Below, piece by piece: positions 49,654 through 58,589 of a DNA stretch of 64,000 nucleotides (position 1 is its first letter; every line of letters starts with the position of its first letter). Both the position numbers and the translations under genes were made by a program. Under the pieces are notes generated by a model, which had not been told where the DNA came from, searched no databases, and saw only the letters and a program-made list of their open reading frames with translations. This stretch comes from Planctomycetota bacterium. GTDB taxonomy: Bacteria; Planctomycetota; SZUA-567. The DNA lies in assembly GCA_031254915.1 (NCBI GenBank), contig JAIRTL010000123.1:37759-101758 (forward strand), in the 5' to 3' direction.

Positions 49654-50943
49654 ATGACCGAATTCCACATAGAGGGCGGATATCCGCTCAACGGCAGGAT
49701 CCGCGCCTCCGGGAATAAGAACGCGGCCCTTCCCATCCTTTGCGCAAGCATCCTCGTCGACGACGGCGTCTGGATACGGAACATTCCCCGCATCGGCGAC
49801 GTGGATACGCTGCTCACGCTGCTTGAAAGCATGGGCATGAAATTCGCTTGGCAGGGGCGGTATGATCTGCGCCCCTCCTCCGCCGCGCTCGCCGACCGTC
49901 CCCTCGATTACGAACTGTGCCGCAAGGTGCGCGGCAGCGTCCTTCTCGCCGCGCCTCTCCTTCACCGTTTCGGCAGGGTGGAAATGCCCTTCCCCGGCGG
50001 CGACCGGATCGGAAGACGGCGCATCGACACGCACCTTCTCGCGCTTCAGGAAATGGGCGCCGACGTCGAGGCGCGGTCGAACTCCGTCCTCATCACCGCG
50101 CCGAGCGGCCTGCACGGAGCCGACATCCTCCTCGACGAAGCGTCCGTCACCGCCACGGAAAACGCGGTCATGGCCGCGTCCCTCGCCAAGGGGGACACGG
50201 TCATTGGCAACGCCGCCTGCGAACCGCATGTTCAGGAGCTGTGCCGGTATCTCACCCGGAACGGCGCCGACATCTCCGGCATCGGCACGAACGAACTGCG
50301 CATTCGCGGCGTGAAGGGACTCCACTCCTCCGCCAAGGACGTCACCCTCGGGGCGGATTACCTCGAGGTCGCGTCGCTGATGGCGCTCGCCGCCATCACG
50401 GGCGGCGAAGTGACGATCGAGCAGGCTTCGCCCGAACACCTCCGGATGATCCTTTTCCAGTTCCGAAGGCTCGGCATCAGGGGTGAAATCAAGGGCGAAA
50501 ACCTTCATGTCGCCGCGAATCAGCCGCTCATCGTGCAGCCGGACGTGCGCGGAGCCGTGCCAACCCTGGCGAGTTCGCCCTGGCCGTCCTTCCCCGCCGA
50601 CCTCACGAGCATCGCGCTCGTCGCGGCGACCCAGTGCCAGGGTTGCGTCATGATCCACGAAAAGATGTTTGAAAGCAGGTTGTTCTTCGTCGACCAGCTC
50701 CTGGACATGGGTGCGCAGATTGTGCTTTGCGATCCCCATCGGGCGGTCGTGGTCGGACCTTCGGAATTGAACGGCGCGCGCATGATCAGTCCCGACATCA
50801 GGGCGGGAATGGCCCTCCTGGCGGCGGCGCTGGCGGCGAAGGGAAAGTCCGTGATCGGGAACGTGGTCCAGATCGACCGCGGCTATGAACGCATCGACGA
50901 ACGTTTGCGTATCCTGGGAGCGAAAATAGGGCGGGCAGGCTGA
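49654..50943 (+). CDS. murA: UDP-N-acetylglucosamine 1-carboxyvinyltransferase, Asp-type active site
   Basis: MurA transfers enolpyruvate from PEP to UDP-GlcNAc, the first committed step of peptidoglycan synthesis. The 429 residues match the family: YPLNGRIRASGNKNAALPIL near the start, KVRGSVLLAAPLLHRFG, SVTATENAVMAASLAKGDT and ALAAKGKSVIGNVVQIDRGY at the end. The loop that normally reads PGGC-IG reads PGGDRIG, with Asp117 at the position of E. coli Cys115. Cys-to-Asp MurA enzymes remain active and are not alkylated by fosfomycin. I used the ATG at 49654; no clear SD is seen. It follows a predicted promoter. Confidence 0.96.
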   Translation: MTEFHIEGGYPLNGRIRASGNKNAALPILCASILVDDGVWIRNIPRIGDVDTLLTLLESMGMKFAWQGRYDLRPSSAALADRPLDYELCRKVRGSVLLAAPLLHRFGRVEMPFPGGDRIGRRRIDTHLLALQEMGADVEARSNSVLITAPSGLHGADILLDEASVTATENAVMAASLAKGDTVIGNAACEPHVQELCRYLTRNGADISGIGTNELRIRGVKGLHSSAKDVTLGADYLEVASLMALAAITGGEVTIEQASPEHLRMILFQFRRLGIRGEIKGENLHVAANQPLIVQPDVRGAVPTLASSPWPSFPADLTSIALVAATQCQGCVMIHEKMFESRLFFVDQLLDMGAQIVLCDPHRAVVVGPSELNGARMISPDIRAGMALLAAALAAKGKSVIGNVVQIDRGYERIDERLRILGAKIGRAG

Positions 50944-51037
50944 ACCCCGCCGCGGCGCGGGATTCGCGGGGACGGCCGCCCGAGGGAACCTCCCCGTTCC
51001 GACGCCCGCACCCGATACGCCCGAAAGAAAGCGAAAC

Positions 51038-52966
51038 ATGAATCAGGAAGGCACGACGGCGCACCGGACCGGCGATTCTCCGGAAGAAAGCGTTTACACG
51101 GAACCGGACATCATCCGCCGCGAGGAACATTGCATTTCGAGAAGAGACCTTGACGCCGACGCCCTCAAGGTCCTGTACCGCCTGGCGCGCAACAACTACA
51201 CCGCCTATCTCGTCGGCGGCGGCGTCCGCGATCTTCTCCTGCACCGCAAGCCGAAGGATTTCGACATCTCCACGAACGCCAGGCCCGAGCAGATCAAGAG
51301 CTTGTTCAAAAATTGCCTCCTGATCGGCCGTCGCTTCCGCCTCGCGCATATCCGGTATGGCGAAAAAATCATCGAAACCTCCACCTTCCGCCGCGCGCCG
51401 GTGTGCGAAGCCGACCCCAACGACCCCGAAGCGGACCTCTTCCAGCGCGACGACAACCTCTTCGGATCGCCCGAGGAAGACGCGCTTCGCCGCGATTTCA
51501 CCATCAACGGATTGTTTTACGATATCGAATCCTTCTGCGTCATCGACTACGTCGGCGGCGTCCACGACCTTGAGCGCCGCGAGATACGCGCCATCGGCGA
51601 TCCCGGCATCCGCTTCCGCGAAGACCCGGTGCGCATGGTCCGCGCGGTCCGCTTCGCCAGCCGCCTCGAATTTTCCATCGAGGAGGAAACGCTCGCCGCC
51701 CTCGTCCGCCATCGCGACGAAATCCTCAAAGCGTCGCCTGCCCGGCTTCTCGAGGAAATCACCCGGCTCTTCGCCTTCTCCTCCGGCGAACGCGCCTTCC
51801 GGCTCCTGTATTCGACAGGCCTGCTCCGGGTGCTGTTCCCCGAGGTGGCGGACTGTCTCGAGGAAACCGAAGACGCTGAACCGTTCTGGAATCGCCTCGC
51901 CGCCCTCGACCGGGGCGACACGGTGTTGCCGGACGCCACCCAGGCGATGATCTTCGCCGCCCTGTTCACCGATCCGATCCGTCACACGCTGCGGGGCGAT
52001 CGCCAGGCGGGCAATCCCGGACACAATGTCGAACGCGTCCGCTCCTGCCTCGCGCCCATCACCCAGCGGCTCAAATTCCCCCGCAAGCTGAGTGAACGCC
52101 TCACCCGCATCCTTCTCGCGCAGCCAAGGCTGCTCACCCCCGGCAAGAAGCGCTTCTCGCCCGCCGGACTTGTGCAGCAGGAATGGTTCCAGGAGGCGTT
52201 GGCGCTCACCGAGATCAACGCCAGCGTCGACGGGCTGCACCAGGAGGTGCTTAATCCGTGGCGCGTCATGCTGGCGGAAAAACTCTATGCCGGGGACGAT
52301 TCGCGCCAGCGCGGCATGCCGGGCGGCAGGCAGCGGAGACGGGGCGAAAACCGTTCGCCCCAGCCATCGTCCGATGCGGCCGGGCGGCCGGAAAACGGCG
52401 GCGCGGACAGCCAGGACAAGCAGGCGCTTCCCGGCCAGGGCATGTCCCGTTCGGCGAGGCGGCGGCGGAACAGGCAGAAAAACAGGGAAAAACGCGCCTG
52501 CGAACAGACCCCTGTCGTCGAACGCGAAGTCGAATTGCCGCGCGATCCGGTCCTGCCGGAGATGGAAGCATGCGAGCGCCAGGCGGACGGAGACGGCCAG
52601 CCTTCCGGCAAGCGCCGTCGAGGTCGCGGACGGGGCAAAGCGCGCAAGGTCAAGAAGGCGGGAGGCGAAAACGGCGCCGAGCCGTCGTCCGAGCAGGAAA
52701 AACACGCCGAATCCTTGAATGCGGGTCAGGTTCGACCTTTGACGGCGGCCGCGTTTTATACAGCGCCGCCACCTCCGTCGAAGCCGGAACCCGAACCCGA
52801 AGCGGCGACGAAGCCGGCGAGAAAGCGTCAATCGAAGGCGAAGAAATCCGCCGGGGTAAACGGCGGCAACGAAGACGTCGCGCCGCCCGAGACCGAACGG
52901 CCGCGCCGCGTTGTCGACCGCGCGGAAGAGGCGAATACGCCCATGCACTGGTTGGACGAGATATAA
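51038..52966 (+). CDS. pcnB: Poly(A) polymerase PcnB-like (CCA-adding family) with long C-terminal tail
   Basis: This nucleotidyltransferase adds 3' adenylates (or CCA) to RNA. The 642 residues begin with the class II polymerase core: YLVGGGVRDLLLHRKPKDFD holding the GGxVRD loop and the DxD metal ligands, RRFRLAHIRYG (the RRFRLxH form favours PcnB over CCA enzymes), LRRDFTINGLFYD and GDPGIRFREDPVRMVRAVRF. From about residue 420 the protein turns Arg/Lys/Pro/Ala-rich and disordered (RSARRRRNRQKNREKRACE), a basic RNA-binding tail. It lies 95 nt downstream of murA. Confidence 0.9.
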   Translation: MNQEGTTAHRTGDSPEESVYTEPDIIRREEHCISRRDLDADALKVLYRLARNNYTAYLVGGGVRDLLLHRKPKDFDISTNARPEQIKSLFKNCLLIGRRFRLAHIRYGEKIIETSTFRRAPVCEADPNDPEADLFQRDDNLFGSPEEDALRRDFTINGLFYDIESFCVIDYVGGVHDLERREIRAIGDPGIRFREDPVRMVRAVRFASRLEFSIEEETLAALVRHRDEILKASPARLLEEITRLFAFSSGERAFRLLYSTGLLRVLFPEVADCLEETEDAEPFWNRLAALDRGDTVLPDATQAMIFAALFTDPIRHTLRGDRQAGNPGHNVERVRSCLAPITQRLKFPRKLSERLTRILLAQPRLLTPGKKRFSPAGLVQQEWFQEALALTEINASVDGLHQEVLNPWRVMLAEKLYAGDDSRQRGMPGGRQRRRGENRSPQPSSDAAGRPENGGADSQDKQALPGQGMSRSARRRRNRQKNREKRACEQTPVVEREVELPRDPVLPEMEACERQADGDGQPSGKRRRGRGRGKARKVKKAGGENGAEPSSEQEKHAESLNAGQVRPLTAAAFYTAPPPPSKPEPEPEAATKPARKRQSKAKKSAGVNGGNEDVAPPETERPRRVVDRAEEANTPMHWLDEI

Positions 52967-53021
52967 TCCCGATTCTTGTCGGGATTTTCCGATATGGTCC
53001 GGGAATGAAGCCATTCTTCAG

Positions 53022-53090
53022 ATACTGGGCGCGGCCTGAAATTGTGAAAATGGGGAGAGGAGGGTTGCCCCCGTTTCACATCGGCTTCCC
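53022..53090 (-). repeat. Dispersed repeat, copy D (partial)
   Basis: About 69 bp of the right half, inverted: on the minus strand GGGAAGCCGATGTGAAAC, a C-rich stretch, TTTTCACAATTTCAGGCCGC and CCAGTATC. The left half is missing and the sequence runs directly into a transposase-like fragment. Confidence 0.8.
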
Positions 53091-53193
53091 TAACAGGCTG
53101 TATCGCGGCCTGGACCGGCTTTTGGAGAAGAGGGAGGAGTTGGAGGCATTCCTGAAGGAGCGGCTGGGCGGTTTGTTCACGAAGTTCGACTGA
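53091..53193 (+). pseudogene. Transposase fragment (IS1634/IS4-type)
   Basis: The frame reads RLYRGLDRLLEKREELEAFL followed by KERLGGLFTKFD and a stop. This pattern is typical of the segment just before the first catalytic aspartate of IS1634-type transposases (RLLExKxxLExxLxxxxxxLF). Only about 34 residues remain and no catalytic motif survives. The identification rests on a short match. Confidence 0.45.
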
Positions 53194-53484
53194 CACCTCG
53201 TTTTCCGATCCCGCCCTCCCATCGCCCGGCTCCGCTCCGCGTTCAAAATGCGGAAACATAACAAAACGACGTTGTAGGCATACAACCGTCGGCTGCAGCC
53301 ATGGGTACCGAGGGGGCAACGCATTTCGCCCGCCATACACCGGTCCTTTGCTTCAAATCCGCATGCCGTGGAATAAAGAATCGTCTTTTTGGCTTCGGCC
53401 GATTTCACAAATCGCTCCGGTTCCGCATCGCCGGCGGCGAACGGAATCGATGCATAGCGCGGGTTTTTCCGGGTGGAGGAAGCG

Positions 53485-53632
53485 ATGCATACCGCCGCAC
53501 TGATCGGGCTTGGCAATATCGCGTGGAAGTACGACGGACGCCTGGCCGAAAAGGACGCCGCGAAGCGATCTGCACGGTGCGCGCCTGAGCCAGGCGCTTC
53601 TCGCCGATATTTTGGAACGGGCGAAGGCATGA
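53485..53632 (+). pseudogene. Remnant of a Gfo/Idh/MocA-type oxidoreductase
   Basis: The start is intact, with GGAGG before ATG, and reads TAALIGLGNIAWKYDGRLAE, a Rossmann opening typical of sugar-nucleotide oxidoreductases. After about 30 codons the coding sense jumps frame to GARLSQALLADILERAKA and a stop at 53632. The C-terminal piece looks like the end of such an enzyme, so most of the middle has been deleted. It overlaps the next gene start by 4 nt. Confidence 0.5.
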
Positions 53633-54278
53633 CCTTTTGCGCGGCGGGCGATCCGGGCGGCAGTAGGGCATTGTTGCCGGTGGTTGCGGAACTGACGCGG
53701 CGTGGACACGCCTGCGGGATTCTCGATCACGGATACCTCGGGCGGGAATTGCCGCCCTCGCTCGCGGCGTCCCACCTGCCCGAAACGGCCGGACTTCCCG
53801 ATGACGCCCCGCCTGTTTTCTTTTCGGCTCCAGTTCGGACGACATCCTTCCGCTTTCGCTCGCGCGGACGGCGCGGAGCCGCGCGGTGCCGGTGGGGCAC
53901 GTTCTCGACAATTGGAGCGGCTACGCCCGGCGGCGGCTGCACGATGGCCTGCCCATGCTTGAGCCGGACCTGGACGCGGTGATGGACGAAGACGCGCGGC
54001 TCGGCGCGATCGCCGACGGGGTTCCCGAAAAATGCCTGCGCGTCGCCGGCCATCCCGGACTCGGAGAGCTTGCGTGGCTTAAACCCGTGAAAAACGATAT
54101 ATTCGTCGTCGTTCTGCCCCATCCCAAGGACGATGCCGCCGCGCTCGAGAAACTGTGGCGGGGCATTTCGTGCGGCGTTCCCGGCCTGGCCTTGCAATTA
54201 CCACAAAGGAAGATATATATACTGCCGGCCGCGGACGCCGTCTCCGGAATGGCATCAATTTTGTTGTATGACGCCTGA
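53629..54278 (+). pseudogene. Frameshifted gene, unknown (glycosyltransferase/epimerase-like fold)
   Basis: The N-terminal frame starts at ATG 53629 and reads AAGDPGGSRALLPVVAELTR then RRGHACGILDHGYLG, resembling the opening of UDP-sugar epimerases and GT-B glycosyltransferases. Near 53822, in a T-rich run, the reading must move to another frame, where it continues as SSSDDILPLSLARTARSRAV and VPVGHVLDNWSGYARRRLHD then MDEDARLGAIADGVPEKCLR and ends at 54278. One missing T would restore a single frame of about 216 codons. It sits between two other decayed sugar genes and is probably inactive. The function is not assigned. Confidence 0.55.
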
Positions 54279-54533
54279 CTCTACGGATTGCCGACACTCG
54301 TCCTGCAGCCGGGCGCGCGGCTGGCTTCGATATGCCGCCCGTCGGGTTTTTCCGGCGTTCGGTACACCGATGCCGAAGGGGAAATCGGGTGGACCGTCGA
54401 ATATTGGCTTGCCAAGGCGAGCGGCGGTGGTGCGACGCATCAGCGCCCAGAGTTGGAGTTTCATTTCCAGGCGCCGGCGAGGATCGCGATGATGGTGGAG
54501 GAATGTACGCATGCCGAATTAATGGAGGTGAAC

Positions 54534-55106
54534 ATGTTTTCTCGCGATGGCGAAGACTGTGGGTGCGAGTTGGCCGCCGAACTCTCCGCCAACCACAACC
54601 ACGATCTCGACCGCGCCAGGCGAATTGTCGGGGCGGCGGCCGAGTCGGGGGCGGACGCGGTGAAGCTGCAGACCTACACGGCGGATACGCTCACCCTCGA
54701 TTGCGACACCGAATACTTCCGCATCAAGGGCACCATCTGGGAAGGCAGGACCCTGCACGACCTTTACCGCGAGGCGCATACGCCGTGGGAATGGCACGCG
54801 CCTCTGAAGGAGTTGGCGGAGAATCTTGGCCTCGAATTCTTTTCCACCCCGTTCGATTCCACGGCGGTGGATTTTCTCGATGATCTCGGCGTGGCGCGGT
54901 ATAAGATCGCCTCCTTCGAGGTGGTCGACATTCCGCCTTTGCGCAAAATCGCCGCCACCGGCAAGCCGGTCGTCATGTCGACCGGAATGGCCTCCCTCGG
55001 GGAAATCGAGGAGGCTGTCTCAATGCTGCGCGCGGGAAGCGAATGTGGAGAATGGGGCAACCCCCAACCCCCATTTTCACAATGTCGGGCCGCGCACAGC
55101 ATATGA
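54534..55106 (+). pseudogene. pseI: Pseudaminic-acid-synthase-like gene truncated by repeat copy E
   Basis: The frame starts at an ATG preceded by GGAGG and reads AAELSANHNHDLDRARRIVG, ADAVKLQTYTADTLTLDCD, FRIKGTIWEGRTLHDLYREA, TPFDSTAVDFLDDLGVARYK and STGMASLGEIEEAVSMLRAG, matching the first half of PseI/NeuB, which condenses a hexose with PEP. After about 165 codons it enters dispersed repeat copy E and ends within it at 55106. The rest of the barrel and the SAF domain are gone, so the enzyme should be inactive. The open frame continues upstream to 54288 without family similarity. Confidence 0.85.
55033..55105 (+). repeat. Dispersed repeat, copy E (partial)
   Basis: About 73 bp of the right half: CGGGAAGCGAATGTGGAGAA, a C-rich stretch, TTTTCACAATGTCGGGCCGC and GCACAGCATATG. 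It forms the end of the truncated pseI frame, so its arrival or an associated deletion probably broke the gene. Confidence 0.85.
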
Positions 55107-55186
55107 TGGCGTGATGGCGGCAGCGCGGCGATATCGTGGTTTGGAATCTGTCGTTGGAACGCGGACGAAACCGGGAAGGAGGGAAG

Positions 55187-57598
55187 ATGACGGAATCGAA
55201 TATCCGATGCGAGCCGGGGAGCGCCAGGGCGTACAAACGGCATGTCAAAAGCTTTCGGCCGACGGTCTGCCTCGAGCGCGCGCTGCTGGCGACCGAGAGC
55301 TATCGCCGGACCGAGTCGCTGGAGCCGGTGCTGCGCAGGGCGCACGCCTTGCGGCATGTGCTGGAAAACATGACCATCCACATTCATCCGGGCGAGGCGC
55401 TGGCGGGCAACCAGGCGAGTCGCCCGTTCTCGGCGCCCCTCTTTCCCGAATACGCGATCCAATGGTTCGAAAATGAGCTGGATTCCATCCCGAACCGGCC
55501 CATCGACCGATTCGACCTGCCGGAGGACGCCAGGCGAAGCATGGAGCCTGTGTTCGATTATTGGCGGGGCAAGACGTTGTACGAAAAGGCGAAGGCGGCA
55601 ATACCGGAGGTGTACCACCAGGCCGAATCCATCAAGGCTATTTTCGGGGAACACCTGACAAACGAAGGCGACGGCCACCTGATCGTGGACTATGAAATGG
55701 TCCTGCGGAGCGGCCTTTCGTCCGTGCGCGCCAGGGCGGAAATCGCGCGGCTGGCGCTGGATTTGCGCGACCCGGCGCAGAACCACAAGCGCTATTTCCT
55801 CGAGGCGGTGGAGATCGTCTGCGGCGCAGTCGAAAGCTTCGCCCTGCGGTTCGCCGTGGAGGCGAATCGCCTTGCGGAGATGGAAAGCGATCCGGACCGA
55901 AAGGCGCGGCTGGAAATCATGTCCCGGAATTGCCGGCGGGTTCCCATGGAACCGGCGAGGAATTTCACCGAAGCGCTGCAAAGCCTGTGGTTCGTGCAAC
56001 TGATCCTGCAGATCGAAAGCAACGGGCATTCGATCTCCCTGGGTCGCTTCGACCAATACCTGTATCCCTATTTCGAACGCGACATCGCCGCCGGAGCGCT
56101 GACGGAAGGGGAGGCGCTGGAACTTGTCGAGCACTTCTGGGTGAAGCTCAACACCATCAACAAGATCAGGCCGTGGACCGACACGCAGTTCCTTACCGGC
56201 TATCCCATGTTCCAGAACGTCACCATCGGCGGCCAGGTGCGGAACGGTCGCGACGCGGTCAACACGCTCACCCATGTCTGCCTAAAAGCCAGCGAGGAAT
56301 TGATGTTGGCCCAGCCGTCGCTTTCGGCGAGATACCACCTCCAGAGTTCCGATGAATATCTGACCGCCTGCATGCGCTGCGTCAAGACCGGCATCGGCAT
56401 GCCGGCCATGTTCAACGACGAGGCCATCATCCCGTCGCTCCTCAACCACGGCGTCGATTACGCGGACGCGGAAAACTACGGCCTTGTCGGGTGCGTGGAG
56501 GTGGCGGTGCCGGGCAAATGGGGATACCGCTGCAACGGCATGAGCTATTTCAACATGCTCAAGGTGTACGAACTCGCCATGAACGACGGTGTGGATCCGG
56601 CCACGGGCCTGCGGCTGGCGCCCGGCGCGGGAACGCTGGCGGGTTTCGGAAGCATGAGCGACGTCTGGCAGGCGTGGCGGACGCAACTGGACTGGTATAC
56701 GCGCTGTTATATCGAACACGACGCCATTGTGGACAGCGCGCTGGAGACACTGCTGCCCGACCCCTTCTGTTCCATGCTGGTGAAGGACTGCATCGCGCGC
56801 GGCCTGACCATCAAGGAGGGCGGCGCAGTCTACGACGTCGTGAGCGCCCAGTCGATCGGCATCGCCAACATCAGCAACGCGATGGCGGCGGTGAAAAAAC
56901 TGTGCTTCGACGACAAGACCGTATCCCCCGCCGAAATGAAGCTGGCGGTGGACGGCAATTTCTCCGGGCCGGACGGGGAGCGGATTAGGCGGATGATCCT
57001 CGAATCGGGGCCGAAATACGGCAACGACGACGATGCGGTGGATGAAATCGCGGTGAAGCTTTTCACCGACTACGCCAGGGTTCTCAAGCAATACAAAAAC
57101 GCCCGCTGGGGCCGGGGGCCGATCGATTGCGGTTGGCAGATCTCGACCAGCACGGTCACATCCAACGTGCCGTTCGGCAAGGGAATCGGCGCCACCACCG
57201 ACGGGCGGAAGGCGGGGGAGTCGCTGGCTGAGGGCTGCTCGCCGGTGCAGGGCACTGACCGCAGCGGTCCAACGGCCAGCATGAACACGATCGCGAAGCT
57301 TCCAAACATCCTCATTTCCGGCGGCCAGCTCTACAACATGAAATTCGCTCCCGCCGTTTTCGCGGACGGGCGCGGGATCGCCGCCATGATCGCGCTGGTC
57401 CGCGCGTACGGGATGAAAAAGGGATGGCACGTTCAGTTCAACGTGGTGAACGGGGATACGCTCCGCGACGCCCAGAAGCGCCCGGAAAAATACCGCGATT
57501 TGGTGGTCCGGGTGGCCGGGTACAGCGCCTATTTCGTGGATTTGGATGTGGTGATACAGGACGACATCATCAGGCGGTCGGAGCACGCGCTGAATTGA
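55187..57598 (+). CDS. Glycyl radical enzyme of unassigned substrate (dehydratase/lyase type)
   Basis: The 803-residue cytoplasmic enzyme has the pyruvate-formate-lyase fold. The active-site loop is GLVGCVEVAVPGKWG with Cys436 and Glu438; a single Cys followed by V-E is typical of eliminating enzymes (diol, glycerol, hydroxyproline dehydratases and lyases) and not of PFL, which has two adjacent cysteines. The glycyl radical site is RVAGYSAYF with Gly778, 25 residues from the end. The ATG at 55187 has AGGAGG upstream. The activase gene follows directly and a sugar ABC importer converges on the pair, so the substrate may be sugar- or polyol-derived. This is anaerobic, oxygen-sensitive chemistry. 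Confidence 0.92.
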   Translation: MTESNIRCEPGSARAYKRHVKSFRPTVCLERALLATESYRRTESLEPVLRRAHALRHVLENMTIHIHPGEALAGNQASRPFSAPLFPEYAIQWFENELDSIPNRPIDRFDLPEDARRSMEPVFDYWRGKTLYEKAKAAIPEVYHQAESIKAIFGEHLTNEGDGHLIVDYEMVLRSGLSSVRARAEIARLALDLRDPAQNHKRYFLEAVEIVCGAVESFALRFAVEANRLAEMESDPDRKARLEIMSRNCRRVPMEPARNFTEALQSLWFVQLILQIESNGHSISLGRFDQYLYPYFERDIAAGALTEGEALELVEHFWVKLNTINKIRPWTDTQFLTGYPMFQNVTIGGQVRNGRDAVNTLTHVCLKASEELMLAQPSLSARYHLQSSDEYLTACMRCVKTGIGMPAMFNDEAIIPSLLNHGVDYADAENYGLVGCVEVAVPGKWGYRCNGMSYFNMLKVYELAMNDGVDPATGLRLAPGAGTLAGFGSMSDVWQAWRTQLDWYTRCYIEHDAIVDSALETLLPDPFCSMLVKDCIARGLTIKEGGAVYDVVSAQSIGIANISNAMAAVKKLCFDDKTVSPAEMKLAVDGNFSGPDGERIRRMILESGPKYGNDDDAVDEIAVKLFTDYARVLKQYKNARWGRGPIDCGWQISTSTVTSNVPFGKGIGATTDGRKAGESLAEGCSPVQGTDRSGPTASMNTIAKLPNILISGGQLYNMKFAPAVFADGRGIAAMIALVRAYGMKKGWHVQFNVVNGDTLRDAQKRPEKYRDLVVRVAGYSAYFVDLDVVIQDDIIRRSEHALN

Positions 57599-57662
57599 TA
57601 TGCCCGCCGCGCAGGTGTCGCGGACGCGGCTATCCCGGGCGCGACCCCGGGGCGGGGTTCCC

Positions 57663-58445
57663 ATGGGCGGCGACGGAGAAGCCGGGTTCGTCTACAAGGT
57701 TGAGCGCTTCTGTGTCCACGACGGCCCGGGGATACGAACGTTGTTCTATTTCCGGGGCTGCCCCCTGGGATGCCTCTGGTGCTGCAATCCGGAAAGCAGA
57801 ACCTTGGGGCCTATTCGGGGTGAAGACGAGTTCCTCATGTGGAAACAGCCGGTCGGCGTCCAACGCCTGGTGGAGCTGGCCTGCCGGGATGTCGCCTATT
57901 ACCGCTCGTCCGGCGGAGGCGTCACGCTGACGGGAGGGGAGGCGCTCGCCCAGCCGGAATTTGCGGCGAACCTGCTTCGGAAAATGCGTGAACGCGGCAT
58001 TCACACCGCGATGGAAACCAGTGGACACGCCGGCGATGAAGCGGTGGAAACGGTGCTCCCGCATCTCGACATGGTGTTGCTGGACATCAAGCACATGGAC
58101 GACGGGCGACACAAGGCGCTGACCGGATTCGGCAACGCGCGCATTCTGTCGAACGCCCGCAAAATACACGATGCGGGCGTACCGATGACGATCAGGGTTC
58201 CCTTGATCCCCGGCCACAACGACCGGGAGGAGGATTTGCGAGCTTTGGGTGAATTCGTCTGGAGCGCCCTTCCCGCCGTGAAAACGCTCTGTGTTCTCGG
58301 GTACCACAATTACGCGGTCAACAAATACCTCGCCATGGGGCTCGACTATCCCCTGGGCGATTTGCCGCCCGCTTCTGAGGAACGGATAACGCGCGCGGCG
58401 GAAACACTGAAGCGCTATGTCGAAGAGGTGCGCATGGGCGGGTGA
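57663..58445 (+). CDS. Glycyl radical enzyme activating protein
   Basis: This radical-SAM enzyme generates the glycyl radical on its partner. The 260 residues show RFCVHDGPGIRTLFYFRGCP with the cluster motif CPLGCLWC (C33, C37, C40), GGGVTLTGGEAL, HTAMETSGHAG and MVLLDIKHMDDGRHKALTG. The usual 50-residue ferredoxin-like insert with extra clusters, common in activases of eliminating glycyl radical enzymes, is missing; here only about 50 residues without a Cys cluster motif separate the SAM site from GGEAL. I prefer the ATG at 57663 (GGGGCGGGG upstream) to one at 57600 lying next to the preceding stop. Confidence 0.92.
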   Translation: MGGDGEAGFVYKVERFCVHDGPGIRTLFYFRGCPLGCLWCCNPESRTLGPIRGEDEFLMWKQPVGVQRLVELACRDVAYYRSSGGGVTLTGGEALAQPEFAANLLRKMRERGIHTAMETSGHAGDEAVETVLPHLDMVLLDIKHMDDGRHKALTGFGNARILSNARKIHDAGVPMTIRVPLIPGHNDREEDLRALGEFVWSALPAVKTLCVLGYHNYAVNKYLAMGLDYPLGDLPPASEERITRAAETLKRYVEEVRMGG

Positions 58446-58528
58446 TGCCGCCTCTTCCTGAGTCTGTCCTTTGCACATGCACCGCGCCATGTTCGGAAAG
58501 GCGGGAATCCGGACGATGCGCGAAAAAC

Positions 58529-58563
58529 CGCCCGGGGACGAAAGCCTCCGGGCGATTTTTTCG
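58529..58563. terminator. Bidirectional terminator between convergent genes
   Basis: A 7-bp stem (CGCCCGG / CCGGGCG) is followed by ATTTTTT on the plus strand and flanked by AAAAA on the left, giving a T-run on the minus strand too. It separates the glycyl radical genes from the convergent ABC importer. Confidence 0.75.
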
Positions 58564-58589
58564 ACGCATAAGGATGCTGTTTTGCGGTA

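Larger units (their letters stand above)
52967..53472. other. Intergenic gap with repeat copy D and transposase remnant
   Basis: This 506-nt stretch has no intact gene. It contains dispersed repeat copy D, directly followed by a short transposase-like remnant. Nothing else is recognised from about 53200 to 53472. Confidence 0.6.

Noticed and set aside
50798..53014. 738-codon antisense frame opposite murA/pcnB
   Set aside because: Its product is low-complexity and mirrors the poly(A) polymerase gene; no family features are seen.
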